From positions 25,533 to 89,532 of the forward strand of contig JAJFGO010000053.1 in the NCBI GenBank assembly GCA_021776095.1: 64,000 nucleotides of DNA. The letters run 5' to 3'. The notes under the pieces are model-generated. The model saw only the letters and a program-made list of their open reading frames with translations. It made no database searches and had not been told where the DNA came from. The stretch comes from Kiloniellaceae bacterium. Its GTDB lineage: Bacteria > Pseudomonadota > Alphaproteobacteria > Kiloniellales > J153. Shown piece after piece: positions 28,272-39,091 of this stretch. Position 1 is the first letter of the stretch. Each line of letters begins with the position of its first letter. Both the position numbers and the translations under genes were made by a program.

Positions 28272-29468
28272 ATGAATATCCATGAATATCAGGCGAAGAG
28301 CCTGCTGCGGAAGTATGGTGTCGCGGTTCCGCGCGGCGCGGTGGCCTTCACCCCGGCCGAGGCCGAGGGCGTGGCGCGCGAACTGGGCGGCCCTATTTGG
28401 GTCGTGAAGTCGCAAATCCATGCCGGCGGCCGCGGTGCCGGGCGCTTCAAGGACAAACCCGACGGGGCCGGCGGCGTGCGCGTCTGCAAGTCGCTGGAAG
28501 ACGTCAAGGACAACGCCCGCGAGATGTTGAGCCACGTCCTGGTCACCAAGCAGACCGGCCCGGCGGGCAAGGAAGTCAAGCGCCTCTATATCGAGGAAGG
28601 CTGCGACATTGCGCGCGAGCTTTATCTCGGCATGTTGATCGACCGTGCGACCAGCCGGATCACCATCATGGCCTCGACCGAAGGTGGTATGGAGATCGAA
28701 GAGGTCGCCGCCCGCACGCCGGAAAAAATCCTCAAGTTGGCGATCGACCCGGCGACTGGGATCATGCCCTATCACGGCCGCCGGATCGCCTTCGGCCTGG
28801 GCCTAGAAGGCAAGCAGGTAAGCGCCGCGGTGAAATTCATCGTCGCCATGTACCGGGCCTTCATCGAACTGGACGCCAGCATCGTGGAGATCAATCCCCT
28901 GGTGATCACCGGCGCGGGCGAGGTCATCGCTCTGGATGCCAAGATGAACTTCGACGACAACGCGCTGTTCCGGCACAAGGACGTTGCCGAAATGCGCGAC
29001 GAGACCGAGGAGGACGCGGCGGAACTGGAGGCCGCGCAGCACGACCTCAACTACATCAAGCTGGACGGCAGCATCGGCTGCATGGTCAACGGTGCCGGCC
29101 TGGCCATGGCGACCATGGACATCATCCAGTTGACCGGCGGCTCGCCGGCCAATTTCCTGGATGTCGGCGGCGGCGCGACCGCCGAAAAGGTGACCGCCGC
29201 CTTCAAGCTGATCCTCTCCGATCCCAACGTTAAGGGCATCCTGGTCAACATCTTCGGCGGGATCATGCGGTGCGACGTGATCGCCGAAGGCGTCGTCACG
29301 GCCGCCCGGGAAGTTTCGCTGCACGTACCGCTGGTCGTGCGCCTGGAAGGCACGAATGTCGATCTCGGCAAGAAGATCCTGGCCGAATCCGGGCTGCCCA
29401 TCGTTTCCGCCGACAGTCTGGGCGACGCGGCCGAAAAAATTGTCCAGGCGGTCGGGGAGGCGGCATAG
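28272..29468 (+). CDS. sucC: Succinyl-CoA synthetase beta subunit (ADP-forming)
   Basis: This ATP-grasp subunit, 398 residues, works with SucD to make ATP from succinyl-CoA. It begins [20 protein letters not shown], has the nucleotide-binding QIHAGGRG region, [12 protein letters not shown], and the C-terminal ligase domain with [18 protein letters not shown] and [16 protein letters not shown]. sucD starts 2 nt after the stop. The 161-nt gap before it, after mdh, shows no clear terminator, so mdh-sucCD may be one transcript. Confidence 0.97.
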   Translation: MNIHEYQAKSLLRKYGVAVPRGAVAFTPAEAEGVARELGGPIWVVKSQIHAGGRGAGRFKDKPDGAGGVRVCKSLEDVKDNAREMLSHVLVTKQTGPAGKEVKRLYIEEGCDIARELYLGMLIDRATSRITIMASTEGGMEIEEVAARTPEKILKLAIDPATGIMPYHGRRIAFGLGLEGKQVSAAVKFIVAMYRAFIELDASIVEINPLVITGAGEVIALDAKMNFDDNALFRHKDVAEMRDETEEDAAELEAAQHDLNYIKLDGSIGCMVNGAGLAMATMDIIQLTGGSPANFLDVGGGATAEKVTAAFKLILSDPNVKGILVNIFGGIMRCDVIAEGVVTAAREVSLHVPLVVRLEGTNVDLGKKILAESGLPIVSADSLGDAAEKIVQAVGEAA

Positions 29469-29470
29469 TC

Positions 29471-30346
29471 ATGGCGGTTCTGGTCGATAAGAACACCAAG
29501 GTCATCTGTCAGGGCTTCACCGGTGCCCAGGGCACCTTTCATTCCGAACAGGCCTTGGCCTACGGCACCCAGATGGTCGGTGGTGTCACGCCGGGCAAGG
29601 GCGGCGCGACGCACCTTGACCTGCCGGTTTTCGACACGGTCGGCGAGGCGGTCGCGGGGACCGGCGCCGATGCCTCCGTGATTTACGTACCGCCGCCCTT
29701 TGCCGGCGACGCGATCCTCGAGGCCCTGGACGCCGAGGTTGGCTTGATCGTGTGCATCACCGAAGGCATTCCGGTGCTCGATATGTTGCGGGTCAAGCGG
29801 GCGCTCGACGGATCGAAGAGCCGCCTGGTCGGGCCGAACTGCCCCGGCGTCATCACGCCCGGCGAGTGCAAGATCGGGATCATGCCCGGGCATATTCACA
29901 AGCGCGGGCGGATCGGCATCGTCTCTCGCTCCGGCACCTTGACCTACGAGGCGGTCGCGCAGACCACCGTGGCCGGCCTGGGTCAGACCACCTGCATCGG
30001 CATCGGTGGCGATCCGGTTAACGGCACCAATTTCATCGACTGCCTGGACCTCTTCCTGGGCGACCCCGAGACCGAGGGCATCATCATGATCGGCGAGATC
30101 GGCGGCACCGCCGAGGAAGAAGCCGCCGAATTCTACCGCAAATCCGGCAGCAAGAAGCCCATGGCGGGTTTCATCGCCGGGCGCACCGCCCCGCCGGGCC
30201 GGCGTATGGGCCATGCCGGCGCCATCATCTCCGGCGGCAAGGGTGGTGCCGAGGACAAGATCGAGGCGCTCAAGTCGGCCGGGGTCATGGTGGCGGATTC
30301 GCCCTCGGCCCTGGGATCGACCATGTTGGAGGCAATGAAGGGCTGA
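29471..30346 (+). CDS. sucD: Succinyl-CoA synthetase alpha subunit
   Basis: This 291-residue partner of SucC carries the phosphorylated histidine, His248 in [20 protein letters not shown]. The CoA-binding Rossmann fold begins [14 protein letters not shown], and [20 protein letters not shown] is the central family motif. ATG at 29471 lies 2 nt after the sucC stop. The 207-nt region from here to sucA contains no gene and probably holds a separate sucA promoter. Confidence 0.97.
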   Translation: MAVLVDKNTKVICQGFTGAQGTFHSEQALAYGTQMVGGVTPGKGGATHLDLPVFDTVGEAVAGTGADASVIYVPPPFAGDAILEALDAEVGLIVCITEGIPVLDMLRVKRALDGSKSRLVGPNCPGVITPGECKIGIMPGHIHKRGRIGIVSRSGTLTYEAVAQTTVAGLGQTTCIGIGGDPVNGTNFIDCLDLFLGDPETEGIIMIGEIGGTAEEEAAEFYRKSGSKKPMAGFIAGRTAPPGRRMGHAGAIISGGKGGAEDKIEALKSAGVMVADSPSALGSTMLEAMKG

Positions 30347-30553
30347 GACCGGCGCCGGCCAGATAAAATGGCGGCGGACGCCCGATGGTTACCGGACGTC
30401 AAGACAGATAGCCTATGACTGGGGCTCCGGATCGTCCGTCACGGCGGACCGCCGGAGGGCCTGAGGGGGACTGTCGCGGGGGTGCGCCAAGCCCGGATCG
30501 CAGGCCCGCGGTCCTGTAAGTTTTAGAATGGCCCGGGAGGGCCGCGAGAGTAG

Positions 30554-33520
30554 ATGGCCACATCAAATCCGGATCAATTGTCTTTCCTCGCCGGCGCCAA
30601 CGCGCGCTTCATCGCCGATCTCTACGCCCGCTACACCAAGGACCCCGGCTCGGTCGATCCCAGTTGGCGGGGTTTCTTCCGCGACTTGGGCGAGGATGCC
30701 CACGCGGTTATGGACGACCTGCGCGGCGCCTCTTGGGGGCCGAGCAACGGCAGCTACTTCCCGGTCGACGAGGCCTTGGAAGAGCCGCCGGCGACCGAGG
30801 CGGCCGTGGCCGAGGGTGTCGCTCTGGATGGCGAGATCACGCCGGAGGCGGTGCGCGCGGCGACCATCGATTCGATCCGCGCCCTGATGTTGATCCGCAC
30901 CTACCGGGTGCGCGGCCACCTGGAGGCGGACCTCGACCCCTTGGGCCTGAAGCCGATCGAGCCCCATCCGGAACTCGATCCCACGAGCTATGGCTTCACC
31001 GAGGCCGATTACGACCGGCCGATCTTCATCAACTACGTCCTCGGCCTCGAGACCGCGACCTTGCGCGAGATCGTTCGGGTGGTCCGCCAGACCTATTGCG
31101 GCAAGATCGGCGTCGAGTTCATGCACATCCAGGACCCAGCGCAAAAAGCTTGGATCCAGGAACGCATCGAATCAATCCATAACCAGACCCAGTTCACCGA
31201 TCAGGGCAAACGCGCGATTTTGGAGCGCCTGACCGCCGCTGAGAGCTTCGAGCGCTTCCTCGACAAGAAATACACCGGCACCAAGCGCTTTGGCCTGGAC
31301 GGCGGCGAGTCGGCGGTTCCGGCCTTGGAGCAGATCCTCAAGCGCGGCGGTCAGTTGGGCCTGGAGGAGGTCGTTATCGGCATGCCCCACCGCGGCCGGC
31401 TGAACGTGCTGGCGAACTTTATGGGCAAGCCCTACAGCGCGATCTTTCACGAGTTCCAGGGTGGCGCAGCCAATCCCGAAGATATCGGTGGCTCGGGCGA
31501 CGTGAAGTATCACCTCGGCACCTCGTCGGACCGGGAGTTCGACGGCAACGTCGTGCATCTGTCGCTGACCGCCAATCCCTCGCATCTTGAGGCGGTCGAT
31601 CCTGTCGTGGTCGGCAAGGTGCGCGCAAAGCAGACCCAGCGCCAGGACACCGACCGTACCAAGGTCATGTCCCTGCTGATGCACGGCGACGCAGCCTTTG
31701 CCGGGCAGGGCCTAGTGGCCGAGACGCTCGATCTGTCCGAATTGAAGGGCTACCGCATCGGCGGCACGATTCATTTCATCGTCAACAACCAGATCGGCTT
31801 CACCACCAATCCGGTGCATTCGCGTTCGGGCCCCTATTGCTCCGAGGTCGCGAAGATGATTCAGGCGCCGATCTTTCACGTCAACGGCGACGATCCCGAG
31901 GCGGTGGTTCATGTGGCGCGTATTGCCATGGAGTTCCGCCAGACCTTCAACAAGGACGTCGTGATCGACATGTTCTGTTACCGTCGTCACGGCCATAACG
32001 AAGGCGACGAGCCGGCCTTCACGCAGCCCTTGATGTATCAACGGATCAAAACTCATCCCTCCACGCGCGAGGTTTATGCCCGACGCCTGGTCGACGGCGG
32101 CGTCATGACCCGCGACGAAGCGGATCGGATGATGAGCGAGATGATCGAGCGCCTGGAAGCCGATTTCGCCGCTGCCGGCAGTTACAAGCCGAACAAGGCG
32201 GATTGGCTGGAAGGCGTTTGGTCCGGCTTTGGCCGGCCCGAGGGCTATGACGCGCGCCGGGGCAAGACCTCGGCGAAAATGGATGTCCTGAAAAGCGTCG
32301 GCGCCGCGATTTCAAGCGCGCCGGAGGGACACAAGGTTCATCGCAAGATCCTGCGCCAACTCGACACTAAGCGGAAAATGTTCGAGTCCGGCGACGGCAT
32401 CGATTGGGCGACCGCCGAAGCCCTGGCCTTCGGCACCTTGTTGCTCGAAGGTCACCCGGTTCGCCTATCGGGCCAGGACAGCAATCGCGGCACCTTCTCT
32501 CAGCGCCATGCCGCGCTGATTGACCAGGAAAACGAAGATCGCTACTTGCCACTCAATCACATTAGTGACGATCAGCAGAAAATCGAAATCATCGACAGCC
32601 CCTTGAGCGAGATGGCCGTGCTTGGCTTCGAGTACGGGTTCTCCTTGGCCGAGCCCCGCGCGCTGGTGTTGTGGGAAGGGCAGTTCGGCGACTTTGTGAA
32701 CGGCGCGCAGGTCATCATCGATCAATTCATCGCCTCCGGCGAATCGAAATGGTTGCGCATGTCCGGGCTCGTCATGCTCTTGCCCCACGGTTACGAGGGT
32801 CAAGGGCCGGAGCATTCCTCGGCCCGCTTGGAGCGCTTCCTGCAGCTTTGCGCCGAAGACAATCTTCAGGTCGTCAACTGCACCACGCCGGCCAACTATT
32901 TCCACGTGCTGCGTCGGCAGTTGCACCGCGATTTCCGCAAGCCGCTGGTCATCATGACGCCGAAGTCGCTGTTGCGGCACAAGCGGGTTGTTTCGAAGCT
33001 GGCCGATTTCGGCCCCGGCTCGACCTTTCACCGGATCATGTATTGCGACGAGCGGCCTTCGGACCCCAAGGACGCCAAACAGGTCGTCCTGTGCTCCGGC
33101 AAGGTCTACTACGATCTCTTGGAAGAGCAGCAGAAGCGCGGCATCAAGGACGTGCATTTCCTGCGCATGGAACAGATCTATCCCTTCCCGGCCGATGCCT
33201 TGGCGGCTGAACTGATACCCTACAAGCACTGCCATATCGTCTGGTGCCAGGAAGAACCGCGGAATATGGGGGCTTGGAGTTTCGTCGCCGATTTCATCGA
33301 GGAGATCGCACGCGACCTTGGCACCGCGCATCCACGGCCGCGCTATGCGGGCCGCCCCTCGGCCGCGTCGCCGGCCAGCGGCTTGGCCAGCCGGCACCAG
33401 GCTGAGCAAGCGCGCCTGATCGACGATGCCCTGGCCATCGGCCGGCCTTCGCTCAGCCGCATTGCCTCGCGCAAGGCCCAGTTGGCGGAAAAGGGCGGTC
33501 AATCCAAGAAAAGCGCCTGA
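30554..33520 (+). CDS. sucA: 2-oxoglutarate dehydrogenase E1 component
   Basis: This thiamine-diphosphate enzyme, 988 residues, decarboxylates 2-oxoglutarate in the OGDH complex. The N-terminal helix (LSFLAGANARFIADLYARY) binds the E2 subunit. GMPHRGRLNVLANFMGKP and the ThDP/Mg motif GDAAFAGQG are present, and HRRHGHNEGDEPAFTQP, here preceded by FCY, is the E1 signature. LPHGYEGQGPEHSSARLERF lies in the pyrimidine domain. It starts at an ATG 207 nt after sucD and is followed by sucB after 56 nt. Confidence 0.97.
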   Translation: MATSNPDQLSFLAGANARFIADLYARYTKDPGSVDPSWRGFFRDLGEDAHAVMDDLRGASWGPSNGSYFPVDEALEEPPATEAAVAEGVALDGEITPEAVRAATIDSIRALMLIRTYRVRGHLEADLDPLGLKPIEPHPELDPTSYGFTEADYDRPIFINYVLGLETATLREIVRVVRQTYCGKIGVEFMHIQDPAQKAWIQERIESIHNQTQFTDQGKRAILERLTAAESFERFLDKKYTGTKRFGLDGGESAVPALEQILKRGGQLGLEEVVIGMPHRGRLNVLANFMGKPYSAIFHEFQGGAANPEDIGGSGDVKYHLGTSSDREFDGNVVHLSLTANPSHLEAVDPVVVGKVRAKQTQRQDTDRTKVMSLLMHGDAAFAGQGLVAETLDLSELKGYRIGGTIHFIVNNQIGFTTNPVHSRSGPYCSEVAKMIQAPIFHVNGDDPEAVVHVARIAMEFRQTFNKDVVIDMFCYRRHGHNEGDEPAFTQPLMYQRIKTHPSTREVYARRLVDGGVMTRDEADRMMSEMIERLEADFAAAGSYKPNKADWLEGVWSGFGRPEGYDARRGKTSAKMDVLKSVGAAISSAPEGHKVHRKILRQLDTKRKMFESGDGIDWATAEALAFGTLLLEGHPVRLSGQDSNRGTFSQRHAALIDQENEDRYLPLNHISDDQQKIEIIDSPLSEMAVLGFEYGFSLAEPRALVLWEGQFGDFVNGAQVIIDQFIASGESKWLRMSGLVMLLPHGYEGQGPEHSSARLERFLQLCAEDNLQVVNCTTPANYFHVLRRQLHRDFRKPLVIMTPKSLLRHKRVVSKLADFGPGSTFHRIMYCDERPSDPKDAKQVVLCSGKVYYDLLEEQQKRGIKDVHFLRMEQIYPFPADALAAELIPYKHCHIVWCQEEPRNMGAWSFVADFIEEIARDLGTAHPRPRYAGRPSAASPASGLASRHQAEQARLIDDALAIGRPSLSRIASRKAQLAEKGGQSKKSA

Positions 33521-33576
33521 CCCGCGGCGGCGGGTACCTTTGAGCGCATAACGCAAACCGGACGGAACGAACAGTC

Positions 33577-34788
33577 ATGGCAACGGATATCGTGGTTCCC
33601 ACCCTCGGCGAATCGGTGAGCGAGGCGACCATCGCCCAATGGCTGAAAAAGCCGGGCGATGCGGTCGCCGTGGACGAGCCCTTGGTCGAGTTGGAAACCG
33701 ACAAGGTGACCCTGGAGGTCAACGCCAGTGTGGCCGGTGTGCTGTCCGAGGTCGTGGCCGAAGAAGGCGCCAATGTGGAGGTCGGGGCGTTGCTCGGGCG
33801 TATTGCCGAGGGCGCCGCCGCCGCCCCAGCTCCAGCGGAGACCAAGCCGGCCGCACCTGCCCCTGCGCCCGTACCGTCACCCGCACCTGCAAAGGGAGCG
33901 GCTGCGGATGCGCTGTCGCCCGCGGTGCGCAAGATGGTCGCCGAGCATGATCTGGATCCGAGCAAGATCGACGGCTCCGGCAAGGATGGGCGGTTGTTGA
34001 AGGAAGACGTTCAGCGCGCCTTGGCCGGAGGCGCCCCTGCGGCCCCCGCGGCCGTGGCGGTGGCGGAGGTCGATGCACGGCCGGCCGGTGCGCGCGAGGA
34101 ACGGGTCCGCATGACCCGCCTGCGCAAGCGCATCGCCGAGCGCCTGAAGGAGGCCCAGAACACCGCCGCCATGTTGACCACCTTCAACGAGGTCGACATG
34201 AGCGCGATTATGGATCTGCGCAAACGCTATCGCGATAGCTTCGAGAAAAAGCACGGCGTGCGCCTGGGCATGATGTCGTTCTTCGCCGCCGCCTCGGTCG
34301 CCGCCTTGAAGGAGTTGCCGGCGGTCAACGCGGGGATCGAGGGCGACGAGATTGTCTACCGCAACTACTACAACATCGGCATCGCGGTCAGCGCGCCGCA
34401 GGGTTTGGTGGTGCCGGTCTTGCGTGACGCGGACACCATGGGCTTTGCCGAGATCGAAAAGACCATCGGCGCGCTCGGCCGGCGCGCCCGCGACGGCAAG
34501 CTGTCCATGGAGGACATGTCCGGCGGCACCTTCACCATCACCAATGGCGGCGTTTTCGGCTCGCTCTTGTCCACGCCGATCCTCAATACGCCCCAGTCGG
34601 GCATCTTGGGCATGCACAAGATCCAGGACCGGCCCATGGCGGTGAACGGCGAGGTCAAGATTCGGCCCATGATGTACGTGGCCATGTCCTACGATCACCG
34701 CCTGATCGACGGGCGCGAGGCGGTTACCTTCCTGGTGCGCGTGAAGGCTTACATCGAGGACCCGGAGCGCCTGCTACTCGACGTCTAG
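33577..34788 (+). CDS. sucB: 2-oxoglutarate dehydrogenase E2, dihydrolipoamide succinyltransferase
   Basis: This core of the OGDH complex has 403 residues. A single lipoyl domain covers residues 1-76, with the lipoylated Lys43 in [13 protein letters not shown]. An Ala/Pro-rich linker follows, then the E1/E3-binding domain around 112-150 ([19 protein letters not shown]). The acyltransferase domain follows, with the catalytic His374 and Asp378 in [13 protein letters not shown]. The length is usual. lpd is not directly downstream: a TetR regulator and a methyltransferase lie between them. Confidence 0.97.
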   Translation: MATDIVVPTLGESVSEATIAQWLKKPGDAVAVDEPLVELETDKVTLEVNASVAGVLSEVVAEEGANVEVGALLGRIAEGAAAAPAPAETKPAAPAPAPVPSPAPAKGAAADALSPAVRKMVAEHDLDPSKIDGSGKDGRLLKEDVQRALAGGAPAAPAAVAVAEVDARPAGAREERVRMTRLRKRIAERLKEAQNTAAMLTTFNEVDMSAIMDLRKRYRDSFEKKHGVRLGMMSFFAAASVAALKELPAVNAGIEGDEIVYRNYYNIGIAVSAPQGLVVPVLRDADTMGFAEIEKTIGALGRRARDGKLSMEDMSGGTFTITNGGVFGSLLSTPILNTPQSGILGMHKIQDRPMAVNGEVKIRPMMYVAMSYDHRLIDGREAVTFLVRVKAYIEDPERLLLDV

Positions 34789-34822
34789 CGCCGCTAGGGG
34801 TCTTTGTCCTATCCTGGGCGGC

Positions 34823-35440
34823 ATGGCGGCCCAGCGTAAAGCAACCCCGCGTAAAGCACCTTCGAGTCGGGCAGAGGGCGAACAGCGCGCCGCACACATT
34901 CTAGACACCACGCTCGGCTTGGCCGAGGACATCGGCTGGGACGCCGTGCGTCTGCGACTCGTGGCCGAGCGCGTGGGCATTCCCCTAAGCGAAGTTCTGG
35001 TGCATTTCCGCGATCTGGATGCGTTGGCCGACGCCTGGTTCCGGCGCGCCTGGGCCGCGATGTTGGCGCCACCGCCAGAGGGTTTCGCCGCTTTGCCGGC
35101 GCGCGAACGGGTGTATCGCGCCATGATGCGGTGGTTCGATGCCCTGGCGGCGCATCGCCGGGTCACCGGGCAGATGCTGCGGGGCAAGCTCTACCCCGGC
35201 CATCCGCACCACTGGGTGCCCATGATCTTCAACCTGTCGCGCAGCATTCATTGGCTGCGCGAGGCCGCCATGCTCGACGCCGGCGGCCGCTGGCGGCAAA
35301 TGGAGGAAGTCGGCTTGAGCGCCTTGTTCTTGGCGACCTTGCGCCAATGGCTGCGCGATGACTCCCCTGGCCAGGAGGCGACCGGGGCCGGCCTGCGCAG
35401 GCGCCTCGGCCTGGCCGACCGGATTCTGGCGCGGATCTAA
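34823..35440 (+). CDS. TetR-family transcriptional regulator
   Basis: This 205-residue protein has a helix-turn-helix in residues ~22-68 (AAHILDTTLGLAEDIGWDAV, then RLVAERVGIPLSEVLVHF) and a helical effector domain. The recognition helix LSEVLVHFRD has the usual TetR shape. No ligand can be named. It lies 34 nt after sucB and converges with the PmtA-like gene, their ends overlapping by 4 nt. The role is unknown; it may control its neighbours or lpd. Confidence 0.8.
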   Translation: MAAQRKATPRKAPSSRAEGEQRAAHILDTTLGLAEDIGWDAVRLRLVAERVGIPLSEVLVHFRDLDALADAWFRRAWAAMLAPPPEGFAALPARERVYRAMMRWFDALAAHRRVTGQMLRGKLYPGHPHHWVPMIFNLSRSIHWLREAAMLDAGGRWRQMEEVGLSALFLATLRQWLRDDSPGQEATGAGLRRRLGLADRILARI

Positions 35441-36078
35441 GCCGCGCGGCGGCCCGCTTCGCCGGTTTGGTGCACAACTTCGCCTGCCCGGCGGTAACGC
35501 CAAATGGCGGCCGGGGGCAGGTTCGTGAGAACCCATTCGGAACGTTTGCCGTCGATATTCAGGCCGTTTCGCATTTGCTGCGACACCGGCGATGCCGGGC
35601 TGTAAGTGAACTGCAGAAACTCGCCGCCGGGCGCCAGCACCGCGAAGGCCCCGGCCAGAATCCGCCGGCAATCCTCGTTGTCCATGGCGACGAAAGGCAG
35701 GCCCGATACCACCGCCTTGACCGGCCCGACGCCTGCCCGGGCCAGTAATCCCTCAAGGTCCCGGGCGTCGGCGCACAAGACCCGCACGCCGGGATAGCGG
35801 CGCGCGATAATCCGGCACAGCTTGGCCTCGCTTTCGACGACGATCAGATTCTGGGGCGCGATCCCGGCGCGCAGGATCGCCCGGGTGATGTTGCCGGTCC
35901 CGCCGCCCAACTCGACCACCGCGCCCGGCGCGTGCCGATCGATATTCGCGGCCATGGCCCGGGCCAAGGCCCGGCCGCTGGGCACCACTGCCCCAACCCG
36001 CCGCGGCTGGCGCAGCCAGAGCAAGAAAAACCCGAATTCGTCCCTGCGCGCCCGATGACGCGCCAAGTTGCTCAGCAT
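35437..36078 (-). CDS. PmtA-like SAM-dependent phospholipid N-methyltransferase
   Basis: This 213-residue methyltransferase resembles alphaproteobacterial PmtA enzymes that methylate phosphatidylethanolamine towards phosphatidylcholine. The segment LRQPRRVGAVVPSGRALARAMA precedes motif I VVELGGGTGNITRAIL. VVSGLPFVAMDNEDCRRIL is the family's catalytic-loop region, and GGEFLQFTYSPASP follows. No membrane segment is seen. Assignment to PmtA rather than rRNA adenine-methylase-like paralogues rests on the GAVVPSG and SGLPF motifs. It is the only clear phospholipid-modifying enzyme here. Confidence 0.75.
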   Translation of the reverse strand: MLSNLARHRARRDEFGFFLLWLRQPRRVGAVVPSGRALARAMAANIDRHAPGAVVELGGGTGNITRAILRAGIAPQNLIVVESEAKLCRIIARRYPGVRVLCADARDLEGLLARAGVGPVKAVVSGLPFVAMDNEDCRRILAGAFAVLAPGGEFLQFTYSPASPVSQQMRNGLNIDGKRSEWVLTNLPPAAIWRYRRAGEVVHQTGEAGRRAA

Positions 36079-36225
36079 CCTGGTGGCTCGTTGAATGGCT
36101 TATCCTATCTGTTCTTGGCGCCCGCTTGCCTTGGAAAACCGCCCCCAAAAAGCGCGGCGTAGCACGCGCTCGGGCAAGCCAGACATAAACGCCTCAAATA
36201 TATGTTGGAACGTTCTCCTGGCCGC

Positions 36226-36303
36226 ACAAGGGCTTGGCGGCGCCGTTTGGGGTTAGGCCCCAAAAAGGCCACCGGCACGCGGGGCGCCGCCCCAAGCCCT
36301 TGT
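36226..36303. repeat. Large nested palindrome upstream of lpd
   Basis: The arms at 36226-36244 and 36283-36303 are reverse complements apart from two extra bases in the right arm; they share ACAAGGGCTTGG and CGGCGCC. Inside is a second stem, TTTGGGG/CCCCAAA at 36246-36252 and 36258-36264. The segment GCCCCAAAAAGGCC at 36257-36270 recurs in the opposite orientation upstream of atpH (44626-44639). The other ~215 nt of the 36079-36374 gap show no gene. Confidence 0.7.
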
Positions 36304-36374
36304 TCGCGGACCGTGCCTGGGGCAAGGTCGCGCGAGTGGCGCAAGTTGGGGTTACAAGACGGGGGCCTAAACTC

Positions 36375-37784
36375 ATGGCTGAAAATTCGTTCGACGTTGT
36401 GGTGATCGGCGGTGGGCCGGGCGGTTATGTTTGCGCGATCCGGGCCGCGCAACTGGGGCTCAAGACCGCCTGCGTGGAGAAACGCGGCTCTCTGGGCGGC
36501 ACCTGCCTCAACATCGGTTGCATCCCGTCCAAGGCGCTGCTGCAGGCCTCGGAGAAGTACGAGGAAGCCTGCCACGGCATGGCCGCCATGGGCATCAAGA
36601 CGGGCAAGGTGGAACTCGATCTCGCCGCCATGCTGGGCCACAAGAACAAGGTCGTCGGCGACCTGACCAAGGGCATCGAGTTTCTGCTGAAGAAAAACAA
36701 GGTCGCCTACCTGAAAGGCGCCGGCCGCATCGCCGGCAAGGGCGCGGTCAAGGTCGAAGACGCGGACGGCAAAAGCCAGGACATCGCGGCGAAGTCGATC
36801 ATCATCGCGACCGGGTCGGATCACATGGCCCTGCCCGGGGTCGAGATCGACGAAAAGCGCATCGTGTCCTCGACCGGGGCGCTCTCGCTCGACAAGGTGC
36901 CGGGGCATCTGGTGGTGATCGGCGGTGGTTATATCGGGCTCGAGATGGGGTCCGTCTGGTTGCGCCTCGGCGCCAAGGTCACGGTGGTCGAGTTCCTGGA
37001 CCGCATCGTCCCCGGCATGGACGGCGAGGTCGGCAAGGCCTTTCAGCGTACGCTCAAGAAACAAGGCATGACCTTCATGCTCTCCACCAAGGTGACCGGC
37101 GCCAAGACCGGCAAAAGCGGCGTCGCGCTGACCCTGGAGCCGGCCAAGGGCGGCGACGCGCAAGAACTGGAGGCCGACGTGGTGCTGGTCGCCATCGGCC
37201 GCCGCCCCTACACCGAAGGCCTGGGCCTGAAAGAGGCCGGGATCGAGACCGACAAGGCCGGCCGGGTCGTGATCGACGATCACTTCCGCACCAACATTGA
37301 AGGCGTTTATGCGATCGGCGATGTGGTCGCCGGGCCCATGCTGGCCCACAAGGCGGAGGAAGAAGGTGTCGCCTTGGCCGAGATTTTGGCCGGCCAGGCC
37401 GGTCATGTGAACTACGAGACCGTGCCCGGCATCGTCTATACCTGGCCGGAGGTTGCCGCCGTCGGCAAAACCGAGGAGCAATTGAAGGAGGCCGGTGTCG
37501 AGTACAAGGCCGGCAAGTTCCCCTTCACCGCAAACAGCCGGGCGCGCGCCAACCTGGCGACCGACGGCTTCGTGAAGATTCTGGCCGATGCCAAGACCGA
37601 CCGGATTCTGGGCGCCCACATCATCGGGCCGGACGCCGGCACCTTGATCCACGAGGTCGTGGTCGCCATGGAATTCAGCGGCTCGGCCGAGGATCTGGCA
37701 CGTTGCTTCCACGGTCATCCCACGCTCAACGAGGCGGTCAAGGAAGCCGCCCTCGCGGTCGAAGGCCGGCCGATCCACACCTAA
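36375..37784 (+). CDS. lpd: Dihydrolipoamide dehydrogenase E3
   Basis: This FAD enzyme reoxidises the lipoamide of the 2-oxo-acid dehydrogenase complexes, here presumably OGDH. It is 469 residues. FAD motif IGGGPGGYV is near the N-terminus, redox cysteines 44 and 49 are in [16 protein letters not shown] motif [15 protein letters not shown] follows, and AIGDVV is the second FAD contact. The C-terminal catalytic His448 is in [11 protein letters not shown]. The ATG at 36375 is preferred, because the motif starts directly after it. It lies about 1.6 kb from sucB, downstream of the nested palindrome. Confidence 0.97.
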   Translation: MAENSFDVVVIGGGPGGYVCAIRAAQLGLKTACVEKRGSLGGTCLNIGCIPSKALLQASEKYEEACHGMAAMGIKTGKVELDLAAMLGHKNKVVGDLTKGIEFLLKKNKVAYLKGAGRIAGKGAVKVEDADGKSQDIAAKSIIIATGSDHMALPGVEIDEKRIVSSTGALSLDKVPGHLVVIGGGYIGLEMGSVWLRLGAKVTVVEFLDRIVPGMDGEVGKAFQRTLKKQGMTFMLSTKVTGAKTGKSGVALTLEPAKGGDAQELEADVVLVAIGRRPYTEGLGLKEAGIETDKAGRVVIDDHFRTNIEGVYAIGDVVAGPMLAHKAEEEGVALAEILAGQAGHVNYETVPGIVYTWPEVAAVGKTEEQLKEAGVEYKAGKFPFTANSRARANLATDGFVKILADAKTDRILGAHIIGPDAGTLIHEVVVAMEFSGSAEDLARCFHGHPTLNEAVKEAALAVEGRPIHT

Positions 37785-37795
37785 GACTAACTGCG

Positions 37796-39079
37796 ATGGG
37801 CGACCAACCGCCGGGCGGGAACGTGCCGAAGGCGCCGCGCCGGCGGCTATCCGGCGCGCGCCTGGTGGCCGGCATGTGCGCGGCGCATGTGTTCTCCATG
37901 CTCGGCTTTGCCAGCTTCGCGGCCTTGCTGCCGACGTTCTTCGCCGAATGGGGCTTGAGCAACACCCAGGCGGGTTGGATCAACGGGATCTATTTCGGCG
38001 CCTACATGGCGGCGGTGCCGGTCTTGGTCGCCCTGACCGACCGGGTCGATCCGCGCCATGTCTATGCCCTGGGCGCGGTCTTGACCGCCCTCGCCGCTTT
38101 GGGTTTCGCGATTCTGGCCGACGGCTTTTGGGGCGGCTTCATGGTTCGCGCCTTGGCCGGGATCGGCCTGGCCGGTACCTACATGACCGGCTTGAAGGCC
38201 CTGACCGACCATGTCCACGAGGGGATTCGGCCCCGTTCGATCGCCTTTTACACCGCGACCTTTTCCATCGGTTCGGCGCTGTCGTTTCTCCTGACCGGCG
38301 AGATCGCGGCCCTGGCCGATTGGCATTGGGCGGTCGGTTTGGTCGGCTTGGGCCCATTGGTCTCGCTCGGCATCGTGTTTTGGTTCGTACCGCCCAGCGC
38401 GCCGGGTCATTTGGTGCGCCCCGAAACAGCGCTGCTCGATTTCCGCCCGGTCCTGGCCAACCGGCGCGCCTTCGCCTACATCCTGGCCTATAGCGCGCAC
38501 AACTGGGAGCTTTTCGCGCTGCGTTCCTGGTTGGTCGCCTTTCTGGTCTTCGCCCAAGCGCAGCAGGGCCCGGGCGTACTCGGCGGTGCCTGGAGCGCGA
38601 CCGCTCTGGCCGCTGTGATCACGGTGCTGGGCCTGCCCTCCAGCGTGCTGTGCAACGAACTGGCCCAGCGCATCGGGCGGCGGCGCCTCGTCATCTCGAT
38701 CATGTGCGCCTCGGCGGCGATCGCCTGCGTCCTGGGGTTCCTGGCGCCCTTGCCGTTTCTTCTGCTGTTTGCCTTGGTGGTGATCTATGGCGTTACCGTG
38801 ACCGGGGATTCGGCCTCGATCACGGCCGGGGCGGTCGCCAATGCCGCGCCGGGTCAACGGGGTGCGACCATGGCGGCGCATTCCTTTATCGGTTTCGCCG
38901 GGGCCTTTGCCGGGCCGCTGGTCTTCGGCGTGGTGCTTGACCTGGGTGGCGGCGGAGACAGCCTGCTTGCCTGGGGTCTGGCCTTCGCCAGTTCCGGCTT
39001 GGCGGTCGCCTTGGGGCCGCTGGTGCTCGCAACCTTAGGCCGGCGCCCGCCGGGCGCGGGCGAGGCCAAGACCGTCTGA
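37796..39079 (+). CDS. Major facilitator superfamily transporter
   Basis: This 427-residue protein has about twelve hydrophobic helices. The N-half loop 2-3 region is TDRVDPRHVYALG, and a GFAILADGFWGGFMVRALAGIG helix has Gly-rich MFS spacing. The C-half contains LAQRIGRRRLVISIM, the symmetric copy. No substrate can be predicted from these. The ATG at 37796 lies 11 nt after the lpd stop, so the genes are probably cotranscribed. It converges with xerC, 12 nt apart. Confidence 0.85.
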   Translation: MGDQPPGGNVPKAPRRRLSGARLVAGMCAAHVFSMLGFASFAALLPTFFAEWGLSNTQAGWINGIYFGAYMAAVPVLVALTDRVDPRHVYALGAVLTALAALGFAILADGFWGGFMVRALAGIGLAGTYMTGLKALTDHVHEGIRPRSIAFYTATFSIGSALSFLLTGEIAALADWHWAVGLVGLGPLVSLGIVFWFVPPSAPGHLVRPETALLDFRPVLANRRAFAYILAYSAHNWELFALRSWLVAFLVFAQAQQGPGVLGGAWSATALAAVITVLGLPSSVLCNELAQRIGRRRLVISIMCASAAIACVLGFLAPLPFLLLFALVVIYGVTVTGDSASITAGAVANAAPGQRGATMAAHSFIGFAGAFAGPLVFGVVLDLGGGGDSLLAWGLAFASSGLAVALGPLVLATLGRRPPGAGEAKTV

Positions 39080-39091
39080 ACGGAAACCGGC

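Noticed and set aside
36226..36303. Rho-independent terminator before lpd
   Set aside because: The palindrome is not followed by a T-tract on either strand; its A/T run is inside the structure.
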